A stretch of DNA of 64,000 nt from JANRLF01 sp033762815 (GCA_033762815.1 JANRLF010000007.1:225867-289866), one strand, 5' to 3'; positions 51,332 to 60,119 are shown, counted from the first letter of the stretch. The notes: generated by a model from the sequence alone, not told the origin. Numbers and translations are program-made.

Positions 51332-53416
51332 ATGCCCAGAAAGGAAGAAGGAAAGATTATCAATAGAGAAATCAGTTGGCTGTCATTTAACGAAAGAGTG
51401 CTGCAAGAAGCTGCAGACCCTAGCGTGCCCTTACTTGAGCGGCTAAAATTCATGGGCATCTTTTCCAACAACCTCGATGAGTTTTTCCGGGTACGATTCG
51501 CCAGCGTAAAAAGGGTGGTCAAATACAAGGTAGGCGGTGAATTCCTGCAAGGCGGTTCGCCGAAGCAGATTTTGAACCAGATTAAAGCCATCTCCCTGCG
51601 TCAGCGCACTCAGTTTCAAAAAATATACGAACAGATTCTGTATGACCTGGAGAAAGAAGGCATTTACATCCTTAATGAAAGCAATTTAGACAAGGACCAA
51701 GCGCTCTACGTTCAGCAATATTTCTTAGAAGTAGTGCAGCCCAACCTTACCCCTTTGTTGATAGATGTGATGCCTGAGTTCCCTACCCTGAATGACCATC
51801 ACATCTATTTAGCCGTAAAATGTTCTACCAAAAAGAACAAGAACGGGAGCGGTAAAAAAACACGGTACGCCCTCATTGATGTACCCACCGATGTTTGCCC
51901 CCGCTTTGTGGTGCTGCCATCGCCCGATGATAAGCATTATATCATTTTGCTAGATGACATTATTCGTTATAACCTGCGGGAAATCTTCTACCTGTTCGAG
52001 TTTGACAATTATGAAGCCTATACCATCAAACTTTCCCGAGATGCTGAACTGAATATCGACAATGATGTAACTACCAGTTTCATCGAGAAATTGAGCAAAA
52101 GTATCCGTAAGCGGGAGGTTGCCACGCCCGTGCGATTTGTTTATGACGAACAGATACCCAAGGATTTATTGAATTTCCTGACCAGCAAACTCAACATTAC
52201 CGAGCACGATAGTATCATACCGGGTGCACGATACCATAATTTCCGCGACTTCATCCATTTTCCTGATTTGGGCCTTCAGCACTTGAAGGAAAAGAAAATG
52301 GCCCCTCTACCGCATCCGGCATTGAAGCCATATACGAGCATTTTCACCGCTATCAAGAAAGGGGATATACTACTGCATTTCCCCTACCAATCCTTTCACC
52401 ATATTACCCATTTGCTTCGGGAGGCGGCCATCGACCCGAAGGTGAAAGAAATCAGCATGTCGCTTTACCGTGTTTCCCGAGATTCCGCAGTAATCAATGC
52501 GCTTTTGAATGCATTGCGAAATGGCAAAAAGGTAAATGTAATTGTGGAACTGCAGGCCCGTTTTGATGAGGAACGCAATATTTATTACGCAAAAAAGTTG
52601 GCCGATGAAGGCGCTAATATCATTTATGGCGTTCGTGGGCTAAAGGTACATGCCAAGCTTTGCCTAATTACCAGGAAGGAAAAAGGCCAAATGGTTTATT
52701 ATGCAAGCATCGGTACTGGCAATTTTAATGAAGACACGGCACGCCTATACTGCGATGAAAGCCTCTTTACGTGTGATACCAGAATCACTGGAGAAGTGGC
52801 TAGGGTCTTCGGTTTCTTGGAGAATCATTTGAAAGTGGGTACGTACCGCCATTTGCTGGTTTCGCCGTTTACTATGCGCCGCAAGCTGGTAACCCTTATC
52901 AATCAGGAGATGAAAAACGCACAAGCTGGAAAGCCTGCTGAAATTATCTTGAAACTGAACGGCCTAGTGGACGAGAACATGGCACTAAAACTATATGATG
53001 CCAGCAAAGCTGGCGTAAAGGTGCGCCTCATTATTCGCGGCATTTGCGCCCTGATACCAGGCATGAAAGGCATTAGCGAGAATATCGAAGCTATCAGTAT
53101 TATCGACAAGTACTTAGAACATTCCCGCGTATATGCTTTTGCCAATGGAGGGGATTGGAAATATTACATCAGTTCGGCCGACTGGATGACGCGAAACTTG
53201 GATTATCGGGTGGAAGTGGCATGCCCAATCTACGATGCCAATTTAAAGAAGGAAATACGCGATATGCTGGAAATTCAGTTCAGCGACAATACCAAGGCTC
53301 GCATCATTAACGGGGAAAGGCAAAACAAATACAAGCGGGATAAAAGCCAAGTGAAAATCAGGGCACAGGAGGAACTTTACAATTATTTAAAAGCATTGAA
53401 CCCAAAAGAAGCATGA
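51332..53416 (+). CDS. ppk1: Polyphosphate kinase 1
   Basis: 694 residues, the usual PPK1 length. It reversibly polymerises the gamma-phosphate of ATP into inorganic polyphosphate. Visible segments are the N-terminal NREISWLSFNERVLQEAADPSVPLLERLKF, the head domain FMGIFSNNLDEFFRVR, and the phospholipase-D-like C domains with the autophosphorylated His in GVRGLKVHAKLCLI and SIGTGNFNEDTARLY. The second conserved His is in YLEHSRVYAFANGG. It is followed after 35 bases by ppx, so synthesis and degradation of polyphosphate are encoded together. Confidence 0.97.
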   Translation: MPRKEEGKIINREISWLSFNERVLQEAADPSVPLLERLKFMGIFSNNLDEFFRVRFASVKRVVKYKVGGEFLQGGSPKQILNQIKAISLRQRTQFQKIYEQILYDLEKEGIYILNESNLDKDQALYVQQYFLEVVQPNLTPLLIDVMPEFPTLNDHHIYLAVKCSTKKNKNGSGKKTRYALIDVPTDVCPRFVVLPSPDDKHYIILLDDIIRYNLREIFYLFEFDNYEAYTIKLSRDAELNIDNDVTTSFIEKLSKSIRKREVATPVRFVYDEQIPKDLLNFLTSKLNITEHDSIIPGARYHNFRDFIHFPDLGLQHLKEKKMAPLPHPALKPYTSIFTAIKKGDILLHFPYQSFHHITHLLREAAIDPKVKEISMSLYRVSRDSAVINALLNALRNGKKVNVIVELQARFDEERNIYYAKKLADEGANIIYGVRGLKVHAKLCLITRKEKGQMVYYASIGTGNFNEDTARLYCDESLFTCDTRITGEVARVFGFLENHLKVGTYRHLLVSPFTMRRKLVTLINQEMKNAQAGKPAEIILKLNGLVDENMALKLYDASKAGVKVRLIIRGICALIPGMKGISENIEAISIIDKYLEHSRVYAFANGGDWKYYISSADWMTRNLDYRVEVACPIYDANLKKEIRDMLEIQFSDNTKARIINGERQNKYKRDKSQVKIRAQEELYNYLKALNPKEA

Positions 53417-53423
53417 TATTTGT

Positions 53424-53431
53424 TAGGTTTG
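53424..53431 (+). promoter_or_regulatory. Possible -7 element TAGGTTTG before ppx
   Basis: A TAnnTTTG match in the 35-base ppk1-ppx gap, 20 bases before the ppx ATG. It may provide internal transcription of ppx; no -33 partner is visible. Confidence 0.3.
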
Positions 53432-53451
53432 GTGTAGATTAAAGCTGCTAG

Positions 53452-54351
53452 ATGAAATTTGCGGCCATTGATATTGGTTCTAACGCGGTACGACTACTTT
53501 TCGCCAACGTTTTTATTACTAACGGTGAGGCGGTTTTCAAGAAAGAAAGCCTTATCAGGATTCCTTTGCGCCTGGGCGAAGAGGCTTTTTTGGATGGATT
53601 CGTAAGCCAATCAAAAATTGAGAAGCTAGGGAAAACCATGCTGGCTTTCCGCAACCTAATTGAAGCTACTGATGTAGTGCATTATAAAGCCTGTGCTACA
53701 GCGGCTTTGCGCGAAGCAAGCAATGGCCAGGAGGTGGTGGAGAAAGTGTTTGCTGCTAGCGGGGTAAAAATCGAAATTATTGAAGGCTCGCAAGAAGCCA
53801 ATATCATATATGCCAACCATATAGCCCAACAGTTGGATGCCAGTAAGGCTTATTTATACATTGATGTGGGCGGTGGTAGCACGGAGCTTTCCTTCTTTGC
53901 CAACAACCAATTGGTGAAGGCCATATCATTCCCCATAGGCACTTTAAAGCTATTGAACAACCAAGTTGAGGAAAGTGACTGGCAACCGATGAAAAAGACG
54001 GTGCTTGACTTTAAAAAGACTTATAAAAGCATAGCTGGCATAGGAACCGGGGGAAATATCAATAAGCTATACAAACTCTATGGCGATACAGTGCAAGGCC
54101 TTATCAACTATAAACAGTTGCGTGAAGCCTATGAGCATTTGGAAGGCTTTACTTATGCCGAAAGAGTGACCATTCTTGGCTTAAAACCCGATAGGGCTGA
54201 TGTAATACTGCCTGCAGCAGAAATTTTTCTGAACATTATGCGCTGGGCGGATATTGACACCATATTTGTACCCAAAATAGGCTTATCCGATGGTATCATC
54301 CACCTATTGTATGAAGAGCATCGGAAAAAACAAGCTTTCTTAAAAGCTTAA
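53452..54351 (+). CDS. ppx: Exopolyphosphatase (Ppx/GppA family)
   Basis: 299 residues, the short form without the C-terminal HD-like domains of E. coli PPX. ASKHA phosphatase motifs: AAIDIGSNAVRLLFANV, ATAALREASNGQE, IEGSQEANIIY, YIDVGGGSTELSFF and AGIGTGGNINKLYKL. It cleaves terminal phosphate from polyphosphate (or pppGpp in the GppA subgroup); adjacency to ppk1 favours polyphosphate. The 3' end overlaps the convergent AllA-like gene by 12 bases. Confidence 0.93.
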   Translation: MKFAAIDIGSNAVRLLFANVFITNGEAVFKKESLIRIPLRLGEEAFLDGFVSQSKIEKLGKTMLAFRNLIEATDVVHYKACATAALREASNGQEVVEKVFAASGVKIEIIEGSQEANIIYANHIAQQLDASKAYLYIDVGGGSTELSFFANNQLVKAISFPIGTLKLLNNQVEESDWQPMKKTVLDFKKTYKSIAGIGTGGNINKLYKLYGDTVQGLINYKQLREAYEHLEGFTYAERVTILGLKPDRADVILPAAEIFLNIMRWADIDTIFVPKIGLSDGIIHLLYEEHRKKQAFLKA

Positions 54352-54978
54352 GGGCACGGATAGCCAACAGTTGAACTCTTCCACAAAATCACAGAGCACA
54401 CAGCCGTGCACTTTGCCCTGTTTATCATCAAAGGTAGCCTTATCGGCAATAGGATATACCGGCTGGTGCCATACATTAGGATTGATATGGATGCCAAAGC
54501 TGCCATCGCAATAAAAGGCCCTGAAATCCTCAGGTCGTACGTCATCGCCTGGTAAGGCCAGTAAGGCCACAAATGGCTCCCCGTTTTTTGGAAAAAAAAC
54601 CTGTCCACCATCAGGATGATAGTTGGCCTCCCTTACCAACACCGCTTTCCGATCTTTGGGCATTGGCTCCCCAGGCAGGGCAAGCATGCCCGTGATGTAG
54701 CTTTTCCTTACAGCATGGTTAGTAGCATATAAAAAGCTTTCTTTCCATTCAAACTCAAAGGTATCTTGGGCCAATCCTCCCTCTATTCCTGTACCCGGTA
54801 TCAGTTTGCGCCATCCGCTCAGTGGCCATGGCACAATGTCTACCTCTGCTTCCTCAAAACTATGCACTATCCGTCCGTAGCCTTCTAAACTATCCGCGGT
54901 GGCCATTAGCAGGGGCACTTCAAAAATATCGGTAGCAGTGGCAGTAGCAAATTCAGTGGTCTGGTTAATGGAAGCCAT
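54340..54978 (-). CDS. Ureidoglycolate lyase family protein (AllA-like)
   Basis: About 212 residues from the ATG at 54978. It belongs to the AllA/ureidoglycolate lyase cupin family: VPWPLSGWRKLIPGTGIEGG, LLALPGDDVRPEDFRAFYCDGSFGIHINPNVWHQPV, with the HINPxVWH metal/substrate motif. AllA converts ureidoglycolate to glyoxylate and urea at the end of purine/allantoin breakdown. No other allantoin gene is in the window, so it may act on another ureido or related compound. It overlaps ppx by 12 bases tail to tail. Confidence 0.75.
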   Translation of the reverse strand: MASINQTTEFATATATDIFEVPLLMATADSLEGYGRIVHSFEEAEVDIVPWPLSGWRKLIPGTGIEGGLAQDTFEFEWKESFLYATNHAVRKSYITGMLALPGEPMPKDRKAVLVREANYHPDGGQVFFPKNGEPFVALLALPGDDVRPEDFRAFYCDGSFGIHINPNVWHQPVYPIADKATFDDKQGKVHGCVLCDFVEEFNCWLSVPLSF

Positions 54979-55074
54979 AATAGAAGGGTTATGGTTCAAA
55001 ATTAACGAATTAGCTTATCTGATGCCGGCACAAACAGGCACAATTTTTTCCTTACTTGTTCGTCAACATAACAC

Positions 55075-55737
55075 ATGGCAACGGAGCTTGTAGATAAGCA
55101 TCTATCGCTGCCCGCAAAACTGGGCCTTTGGCTGGAAATGCTCCTGCTATTTGTGGGGCTGCCTACATTGTACTATTTCAGGCTGATGCCAGTACATTTT
55201 ATCGTCCCTATGTCTTTATTATCGATAGGGGCGGTAATTTACCTGTACCGCCATCATGGTTTCAACAACCGTTCCTTCGGCCTTAACGGGTTCCAAAACT
55301 GGCGGTCATTTTTGTTGGCGGGCACGCTGTACGTTGCTATCAGTATTGCCATCGTCTATTGGTTTTTTCCTGAAAACCTATTCATCATCGTTCGGGAAAG
55401 GCCACAGTTATGGTTGCTGATTATGTGCTTTTATCCCATATTTTCAGCATTGCCTCAAGAAATCTTGTTCCGTGGCTTTTTTATGCAACGTTATGCCCCC
55501 TTGTTTGAAAAACAGTGGCAGTTGATAGTAGTGAATGGCATCTTGTTTGGCCTTGCACACCTCATGTTTGGCCATTGGGTTTCTGTCATCCTTTCGGCTG
55601 TTGGGGGCTTCTATCTTGCCAACCAATACCTGCAGCACCGCTCCATCTTATTGAGTGCTATACTACACGGCATATTGGGCAACTGGATTTTCACCGTCGG
55701 TTTGGGGCACTTCTTCTATTTGGCTGGGGGCAAGTAA
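55075..55737 (+). CDS. CPBP-family intramembrane metalloprotease (Abi/CAAX protease type)
   Basis: 220 residues with about six membrane helices. Motif 1 is SALPQEILFRGFF, with Gln in place of the first Glu of the canonical EExxxR; motif 2 is FGLAHLMFGHW with the conserved His; motif 3 is LLSAILHGILGNW. CPBP proteins are RCE1-related proteases or protease-like scaffolds. The Gln substitution is seen in a recognised subgroup, so activity is uncertain. The true start of serC lies 101 bases downstream. Confidence 0.82.
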   Translation: MATELVDKHLSLPAKLGLWLEMLLLFVGLPTLYYFRLMPVHFIVPMSLLSIGAVIYLYRHHGFNNRSFGLNGFQNWRSFLLAGTLYVAISIAIVYWFFPENLFIIVRERPQLWLLIMCFYPIFSALPQEILFRGFFMQRYAPLFEKQWQLIVVNGILFGLAHLMFGHWVSVILSAVGGFYLANQYLQHRSILLSAILHGILGNWIFTVGLGHFFYLAGGK

Positions 55738-55838
55738 ATTTGGTAAATCATGATGCGTTAATTCTGCTTAACAGTAGTGGGCTGCAGCAAAAATTTTCTA
55801 CATTTACGGTACCCAACTATAGGGTAAAAAACACCGCT

Positions 55839-56915
55839 ATGAAGAAGCACAATTTTTCCGCGGGGCCGGCCATATTGCCCCAAAGCGTACTAGAACAAGC
55901 AGCCGCCGCCATCAGAGATTTTGCAGGAACGGGTCTATCCCTTTTGGAAGTATCGCACCGCGACAAGGAGTTCGATGCCGTAATGGCTGAAGCCCGCGAA
56001 TTGGCAAAGAAAACCTACGGCCTCGGCGATGATTACGAAGCCTTGTTCTTGCAAGGCGGGGCCAGCACCCAGTTTTGCATGGTGCCTTTCAATTTTCTGC
56101 CCGACAATGACACTGCCGCTTATACCGATACCGGCGAATGGGCTAGCAAGGCCATCAAGGAGGCAAAGCTGTTCGGCAACGTGAATGTGCTGGGCTCTTC
56201 CAAAGAATCGAATTATACCTTTATTCCAAAGGGCTATACAGTGCCCAATGATGCCGCCTATTTCCACTGCACCAGCAACAACACCATTTACGGCACGCAG
56301 ATGCACGAATTTCCCGATACGGCAGGGGTGCCGCTGATATGCGATATGTCATCAGACCTGTACAGCCGGGTGATAGATGCCAATAGGTTTGACCTGATAT
56401 ATGGCGGTGCACAAAAGAACCTGGGCCCTGCGGGCGCTACCTTAGTACTGGTAAAGAAAAGCCTGCTGGACAAGACCGTTGACCGTAAGATACCATCCAT
56501 GCTCGACTACCGGGTGCATATCAAGGGAGGCAGCATGTACAATACGCCCCCCGTATTTGCCACTTATGTATGCCTGCTTACCTTGCGTTGGATTGAAAGC
56601 CAAGGAGGATTGGCCGCCGTTGAAAAAATGAATCGGGAGAAAGCAGCCTTGTTGTACAACGAAATTGACAGCAACCCCTTGTTTAACCCCGTTTGCAAAG
56701 TAGAAGACCGCTCTTTCATGAACGTGACCTTTACTATCGCCAAGCCGGAATTGGAAGAAGGTTTCCTGGCAGCGGCAAAGACGGCCAGCTTAGTAGGTAT
56801 CAAGGGCCACCGCAGCGTGGGCGGCTTCCGCGCCTCGCTGTACAACGCCCTGACCCTGGAAAGCGTGCAGGCCCTGGTGGACGTGATGAAAGACTTCGCC
56901 CAGAAAAACGGCTAG
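55839..56915 (+). CDS. serC: Phosphoserine aminotransferase
   Basis: 358 residues from the ATG at 55839 (MKKHNFSAGPAILPQSVLEQ). The open frame extends 108 codons further upstream but that part overlaps the CPBP gene and has no family similarity. Class V PLP aminotransferase: makes 3-phosphoserine from 3-phosphohydroxypyruvate and glutamate. PLP lysine in GGAQKNLGPAG; other marks are GGASTQFCMVPFNFL, HCTSNNTIYGTQ, CDMSSDL and KGHRSVGGFRASLYNA. First gene of a serC-serA-DUF1015 run. Confidence 0.96.
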   Translation: MKKHNFSAGPAILPQSVLEQAAAAIRDFAGTGLSLLEVSHRDKEFDAVMAEARELAKKTYGLGDDYEALFLQGGASTQFCMVPFNFLPDNDTAAYTDTGEWASKAIKEAKLFGNVNVLGSSKESNYTFIPKGYTVPNDAAYFHCTSNNTIYGTQMHEFPDTAGVPLICDMSSDLYSRVIDANRFDLIYGGAQKNLGPAGATLVLVKKSLLDKTVDRKIPSMLDYRVHIKGGSMYNTPPVFATYVCLLTLRWIESQGGLAAVEKMNREKAALLYNEIDSNPLFNPVCKVEDRSFMNVTFTIAKPELEEGFLAAAKTASLVGIKGHRSVGGFRASLYNALTLESVQALVDVMKDFAQKNG

Positions 56916-56923
56916 TCAATTTG

Positions 56924-56940
56924 TCTTGCCTTAGGCAAGA
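56924..56940. repeat. Small GCC-TTA-GGC hairpin in the serC-serA gap
   Basis: TCTTGCC-TTA-GGCAAGA is a perfect 7-bp stem with a three-base loop, 8 bases after the serC stop. It has no T run, so it is not a clear terminator. It resembles the hairpins at 63554 and 63691. Confidence 0.55.
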
Positions 56941-57015
56941 TGGTGTTTGGAAATTTGAAAATAGAATCCGACTGACCTTATAATCAGCGAAATCCAAAAA
57001 TCTGTGATCAAGACC

Positions 57016-57984
57016 ATGATAAAAATATTAGCCAACGACGGCATAGACGCCATCGGCAAAGAAATGTTGGAAAAAGCCGGTTTTCAGGTAGATACGGAGA
57101 CCATTCCGCAAGACCAATTGAAAGACCGACTGAATGCTTACGATGTGGTAATCGTGCGCAGTGCTACCAAAATCCGCAAGGAGCTGATAGACGCCTCCCC
57201 CAACCTGAAAGTGATATTGCGCGCTGGCGTGGGAATGGACAATATTGACGTGGACTATGCCAAAAGCGTAGGCAAAACGGTGATGAACACGCCACGTTCC
57301 TCCTCGCAGTCGGTAGCGGAGCTGGTTATTGGGCAAATGTTTACCCTGGCCCGTTTCCTGCACGAAAGCAACCGCGAAATGCCAGGCAGGGGGGTAACGG
57401 ATTTCAATAAGTTGAAAAAGGCCTATGCCGAAGGGATAGAACTAAGGGGCAAAACGCTGGGCATCATCGGCTTCGGCGGCATCGGTCAGGCAGTAGCGCG
57501 CATGGCATTGGGCCTAGGCATGAACGTAATGCCCTTCAAGCTGCACCACGCCGAGGTAAAGATTGATGTGGACTTCTTCAAAATCAAGGATGCAGCAGTG
57601 ACCATCACCATGCACACCGATGACTTTGACGAACTGCTCGCCAAGAGCGACTTTATCACTTTGCATGTGCCCTTCAAAGAAGGCGAAGACCCGCCTATTC
57701 TGTACAAGGAGCGCTTCGACAAGATGAAAGACGGCGTGCGCATTATCAATACCGCCCGTGGTGGCGCGATAGTAGAGCGCGACCTATTGGAAGCCCTAAA
57801 TAGCGGCAAAGTGGCCGCCGCCGCACTCGATGTGTTTGAAGGCGAGCCGGTACCTTCGCAAGAAATATTGTCGCATCCCCGCATATCGCTCACCCCCCAC
57901 ATTGGTGCCAGCACCGTGGAAGGCCAGGAAAGGATAGGCGTGGAAATTGCAGAAAAACTCAAGGAGTTTTTTGGTAGCAAGTAG
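57016..57984 (+). CDS. serA: D-3-phosphoglycerate dehydrogenase
   Basis: 322 residues from the ATG at 57016 (a GTG four codons upstream is possible). Short form of the D-2-hydroxyacid dehydrogenase family without an ACT domain. The substrate Arg region is VRSATKIRKELID, the NAD motif GIIGFGGIGQAVAR, the catalytic Arg is in NTARGGAIVERDLL, Glu in DVFEGEPVPS and His in PHIGAST. It oxidises 3-phosphoglycerate in the first step of serine synthesis. Lacking ACT, it would not be feedback-inhibited by serine in the usual way. It is 100 bases after serC, with a small TCTTGCC-TTA-GGCAAGA hairpin between them. Confidence 0.95.
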   Translation: MIKILANDGIDAIGKEMLEKAGFQVDTETIPQDQLKDRLNAYDVVIVRSATKIRKELIDASPNLKVILRAGVGMDNIDVDYAKSVGKTVMNTPRSSSQSVAELVIGQMFTLARFLHESNREMPGRGVTDFNKLKKAYAEGIELRGKTLGIIGFGGIGQAVARMALGLGMNVMPFKLHHAEVKIDVDFFKIKDAAVTITMHTDDFDELLAKSDFITLHVPFKEGEDPPILYKERFDKMKDGVRIINTARGGAIVERDLLEALNSGKVAAAALDVFEGEPVPSQEILSHPRISLTPHIGASTVEGQERIGVEIAEKLKEFFGSK

Positions 57985-58071
57985 CAAGTATCAGGTAGCA
58001 AGATTGCTGATACTAAACTGAAAAATAAAAGTAAAACCAACATCCCGTAGTAAGTCTTGATACTTGCTACT
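57980..58071. repeat. 14-bp inverted repeat in the serA-DUF1015 gap
   Basis: AGTAGCAAGTATCA (57980-57993) and TGATACTTGCTACT (58058-58071) are exact inverted copies 64 bases apart. The left arm overlaps the last codons of serA. Similar AGTATCAAGTAGC-type strings are dispersed in Bacteroidota intergenic DNA. Confidence 0.6.
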
Positions 58072-58091
58072 CGATACTCAATACTAAAAAT

Positions 58092-59339
58092 ATGGCCACC
58101 ATACGCCCTTTTCAAGCATTCCGCCCCCGACCCGAACTGGCAGCACAGGTTGCCTGCCTGCCCTATGATGTGATGAGCACTGAAGAAGCCCGCGAAGAGG
58201 CCAAGGACAACCCCCTGAGTTGGCTGCAGGTGGAGCGTGCAGAGATTGCCTTCCCCGCCAGCCACGACCCTTATGACAAAAGCGTGTACGAAAAGGCGGC
58301 GGAGCGTTTCCAGGCATTAGTGGACAATGGCACCTTCAGCCAAGACCCTACGCCCTACCTGTACGTGTACCGCCAAATCATGGGCAGCCACAGCCAAACT
58401 GGCCTGGTGGCACTGAGCAGTGCCAAGGACTATTGGGACGATGTCATCAAAAAACATGAGTTTACCCGCCCCGTAAAGGAGCAGGATCGCATTAACCACA
58501 TGAAGACCACGGGCATCCATTCGGGGCCTGTGTTCCTCACTTATCCTGACCTTGCGGAAATCAATGAAATAGTAGAACAGGTGAAGCAGGCGCAGCCTGA
58601 TACGGACATTACCGCCCCTGATGGCGTGCAACATACCATCTGGATTATCAAAGACCAGAACACCCTGCAGCGCATCGTGCAACTGTTCAGCGAAAAGGTG
58701 CCCTTCACTTACATTGCCGATGGCCACCACAGGGCGGCCTCATCGGCCAAGGTGGCCCGCGAAATGCGGGAAAACGACCCCGGTAGCAGCGGCGAGGAAA
58801 ACTACAACTTCTTCCTGTCTGTACTGTTCCCCAGCAGCCACATGAGCATCATGGACTATAACCGTGTGGTGAAAGACCTGCATGGCTACAGCGAAGAAGA
58901 TTTTCTGGAAAGGCTGGAAGAGCAGTTTACCGTAACCCCCAAGGGAAAGAGCACCTACCAGCCCGAAGCGGGCCGGCACTTCGGTATGTACTTAAACGGA
59001 AACTGGTACCAACTGACTGCCAAAGAAGGCAGCTATGACCCCAACGATCCAGTGAACGGCTTGGATGTTTCTATCCTGCAGAACAATGTGCTGGACAAGT
59101 TGCTGGGCATAGCCGACCCACGCACCGACAACCGCATTGACTTTATTGGCGGTATCCGCGGCCTAAAGGAACTGGAAAAGCGCGTAGACAGCGGCGACTG
59201 GAAAGTGGCTTTTGCACTGTACCCCGTCACCATTGAGCAACTTATCCGCATTGCCGACAGCGGTAATGTGATGCCCCCCAAATCGACCTGGTTTGAGCCC
59301 AAGCTGCGCAGCGGGTTGGTGGTGAATAAGTTTAAGTGA
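58092..59339 (+). CDS. DUF1015 family protein (serine-cluster associated)
   Basis: 415 residues of the DUF1015 family, which in Bacteroidota and some other bacteria often follows serC-serA. Conserved segments: IRPFQAFRPRPELAAQVACLPYDVM, KHEFTRPVKEQDRINHMKTT, and FTYIADGHHRAASSAK with ADGHHR at 209-214; later VRTDNRIDFIGG-like PRTDNRIDFIGGIRGL. The DGHHR motif resembles that of ParB/sulfiredoxin-fold free serine kinases, so a role in phosphoserine metabolism is a reasonable inference, not established. It lies 107 bases after serA with an inverted repeat in the gap. No separate serB is in the window. Confidence 0.82.
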   Translation: MATIRPFQAFRPRPELAAQVACLPYDVMSTEEAREEAKDNPLSWLQVERAEIAFPASHDPYDKSVYEKAAERFQALVDNGTFSQDPTPYLYVYRQIMGSHSQTGLVALSSAKDYWDDVIKKHEFTRPVKEQDRINHMKTTGIHSGPVFLTYPDLAEINEIVEQVKQAQPDTDITAPDGVQHTIWIIKDQNTLQRIVQLFSEKVPFTYIADGHHRAASSAKVAREMRENDPGSSGEENYNFFLSVLFPSSHMSIMDYNRVVKDLHGYSEEDFLERLEEQFTVTPKGKSTYQPEAGRHFGMYLNGNWYQLTAKEGSYDPNDPVNGLDVSILQNNVLDKLLGIADPRTDNRIDFIGGIRGLKELEKRVDSGDWKVAFALYPVTIEQLIRIADSGNVMPPKSTWFEPKLRSGLVVNKFK

Positions 59340-59458
59340 TGGGTGCTGGAATGTAATGCTCAAATGCGAATCAGACTGTTTGAATATCTTGTTTATGAAA
59401 ATTTGGTCGGAACCAAGATTGTATAACAATCATTATATTTGAGTAAAACAAAAATTTT

Positions 59459-59626
59459 ATGGTGGTGGAGATAAAAATAGGCAGCAGTGAAGAGGAAATT
59501 AAGAAAGCACTCCTAAAGCTCAAGAAAAAAAGGAAGCCGTTTGATGCATCTAAACATTTCGGTAAAGTTGACTGGAAGATTGACGGCTTGGAACTCCAAA
59601 AGCAGCTAAGGAATGAATGGCGATGA
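59459..59626 (+). CDS. Small antitoxin-like protein upstream of a PIN toxin
   Basis: 55 residues, too short for simple gene calling: MVVEIKIGSSEEEIKKALLKL, then a Lys/Arg-rich stretch and a C-terminal half including GKVDWKIDGLELQKQL. The helical, strongly basic, short sequence directly before and overlapping a PIN gene by 14 bases is the usual layout of a VapB-like antitoxin. The family resemblance comes from context and pattern only. It appears intact. Confidence 0.65.
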   Translation: MVVEIKIGSSEEEIKKALLKLKKKRKPFDASKHFGKVDWKIDGLELQKQLRNEWR

Positions 59627-59989
59627 GCTTTTGGTAGATACCAATATCCTAATATATCTTCAAAAGGGATTGACTGGTATTCAGACAATTCTCAATGGTA
59701 AAAACCTTCATGTTTCCTTTATTTCTGAAATGGAGTTGCTATCCTATCCTGAAACTTCAGACGAAAACTAGCGGCGATAAAAACTCTTATTGACGATTGT
59801 TTGGTTATTGAAATGAACATGGACATTAAGCAAGTTGCAATAAATTTACGACGTACATATAAACTTAAATTACCTGATGCCATTATTGCCGCTACTTCAA
59901 TACTCTATAATCTCCCCATTATTACTTCGGACAAAGAATTCTCTAGAATTAAGGATTTGGATTTAGTCTTGATTAAGTTTGAATCATGA
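59613..59989 (+). pseudogene. VapC-like PIN toxin, frameshifted
   Basis: Starts at ATG 59613 as MNGDELLVDTNILIYLQKG (first catalytic Asp) and continues ISEMELLSYPETSDEN with the conserved Glu, then hits TAG at 59769. One frame over, at 59771, the rest continues: AAIKTLIDDCLVIEMNMD, LPDAIIAATSILYNLPIITSDKEF and a stop at 59989, with the remaining acidic residues intact. A single missing base near 59760-59770 explains the break. Active PIN toxins are RNases; this one should be dead unless frameshifting rescues it. It overlaps the antitoxin by 14 bases. Confidence 0.78.
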
Positions 59990-60119
59990 GATGCTATGTC
60001 CATACCCTATCGTCCTAAGTATAGCTTTTGTTGATAAGCCCTAATATTTGTTGAAATTTTTTTGCCGCCCATCAGATGGATTCGAGCAATCTTCCGTTAT
60101 ATTAGGGTGTTGTTAATGT

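Noticed and set aside
55515..55838. N-terminal 108-codon extension of serC
   Set aside because: It overlaps the CPBP protease gene in another frame, and family similarity starts at the ATG at 55839.
57486..58265. 259-codon frame opposite serA and the DUF1015 start
   Set aside because: It spans two confirmed genes on the other strand and the repeat-bearing gap between them.
59762..59771. Programmed -1 frameshifting in the PIN toxin
   Set aside because: GAAAAC is only a weak slippery sequence and no downstream stimulatory structure is evident; a one-base deletion is simpler.
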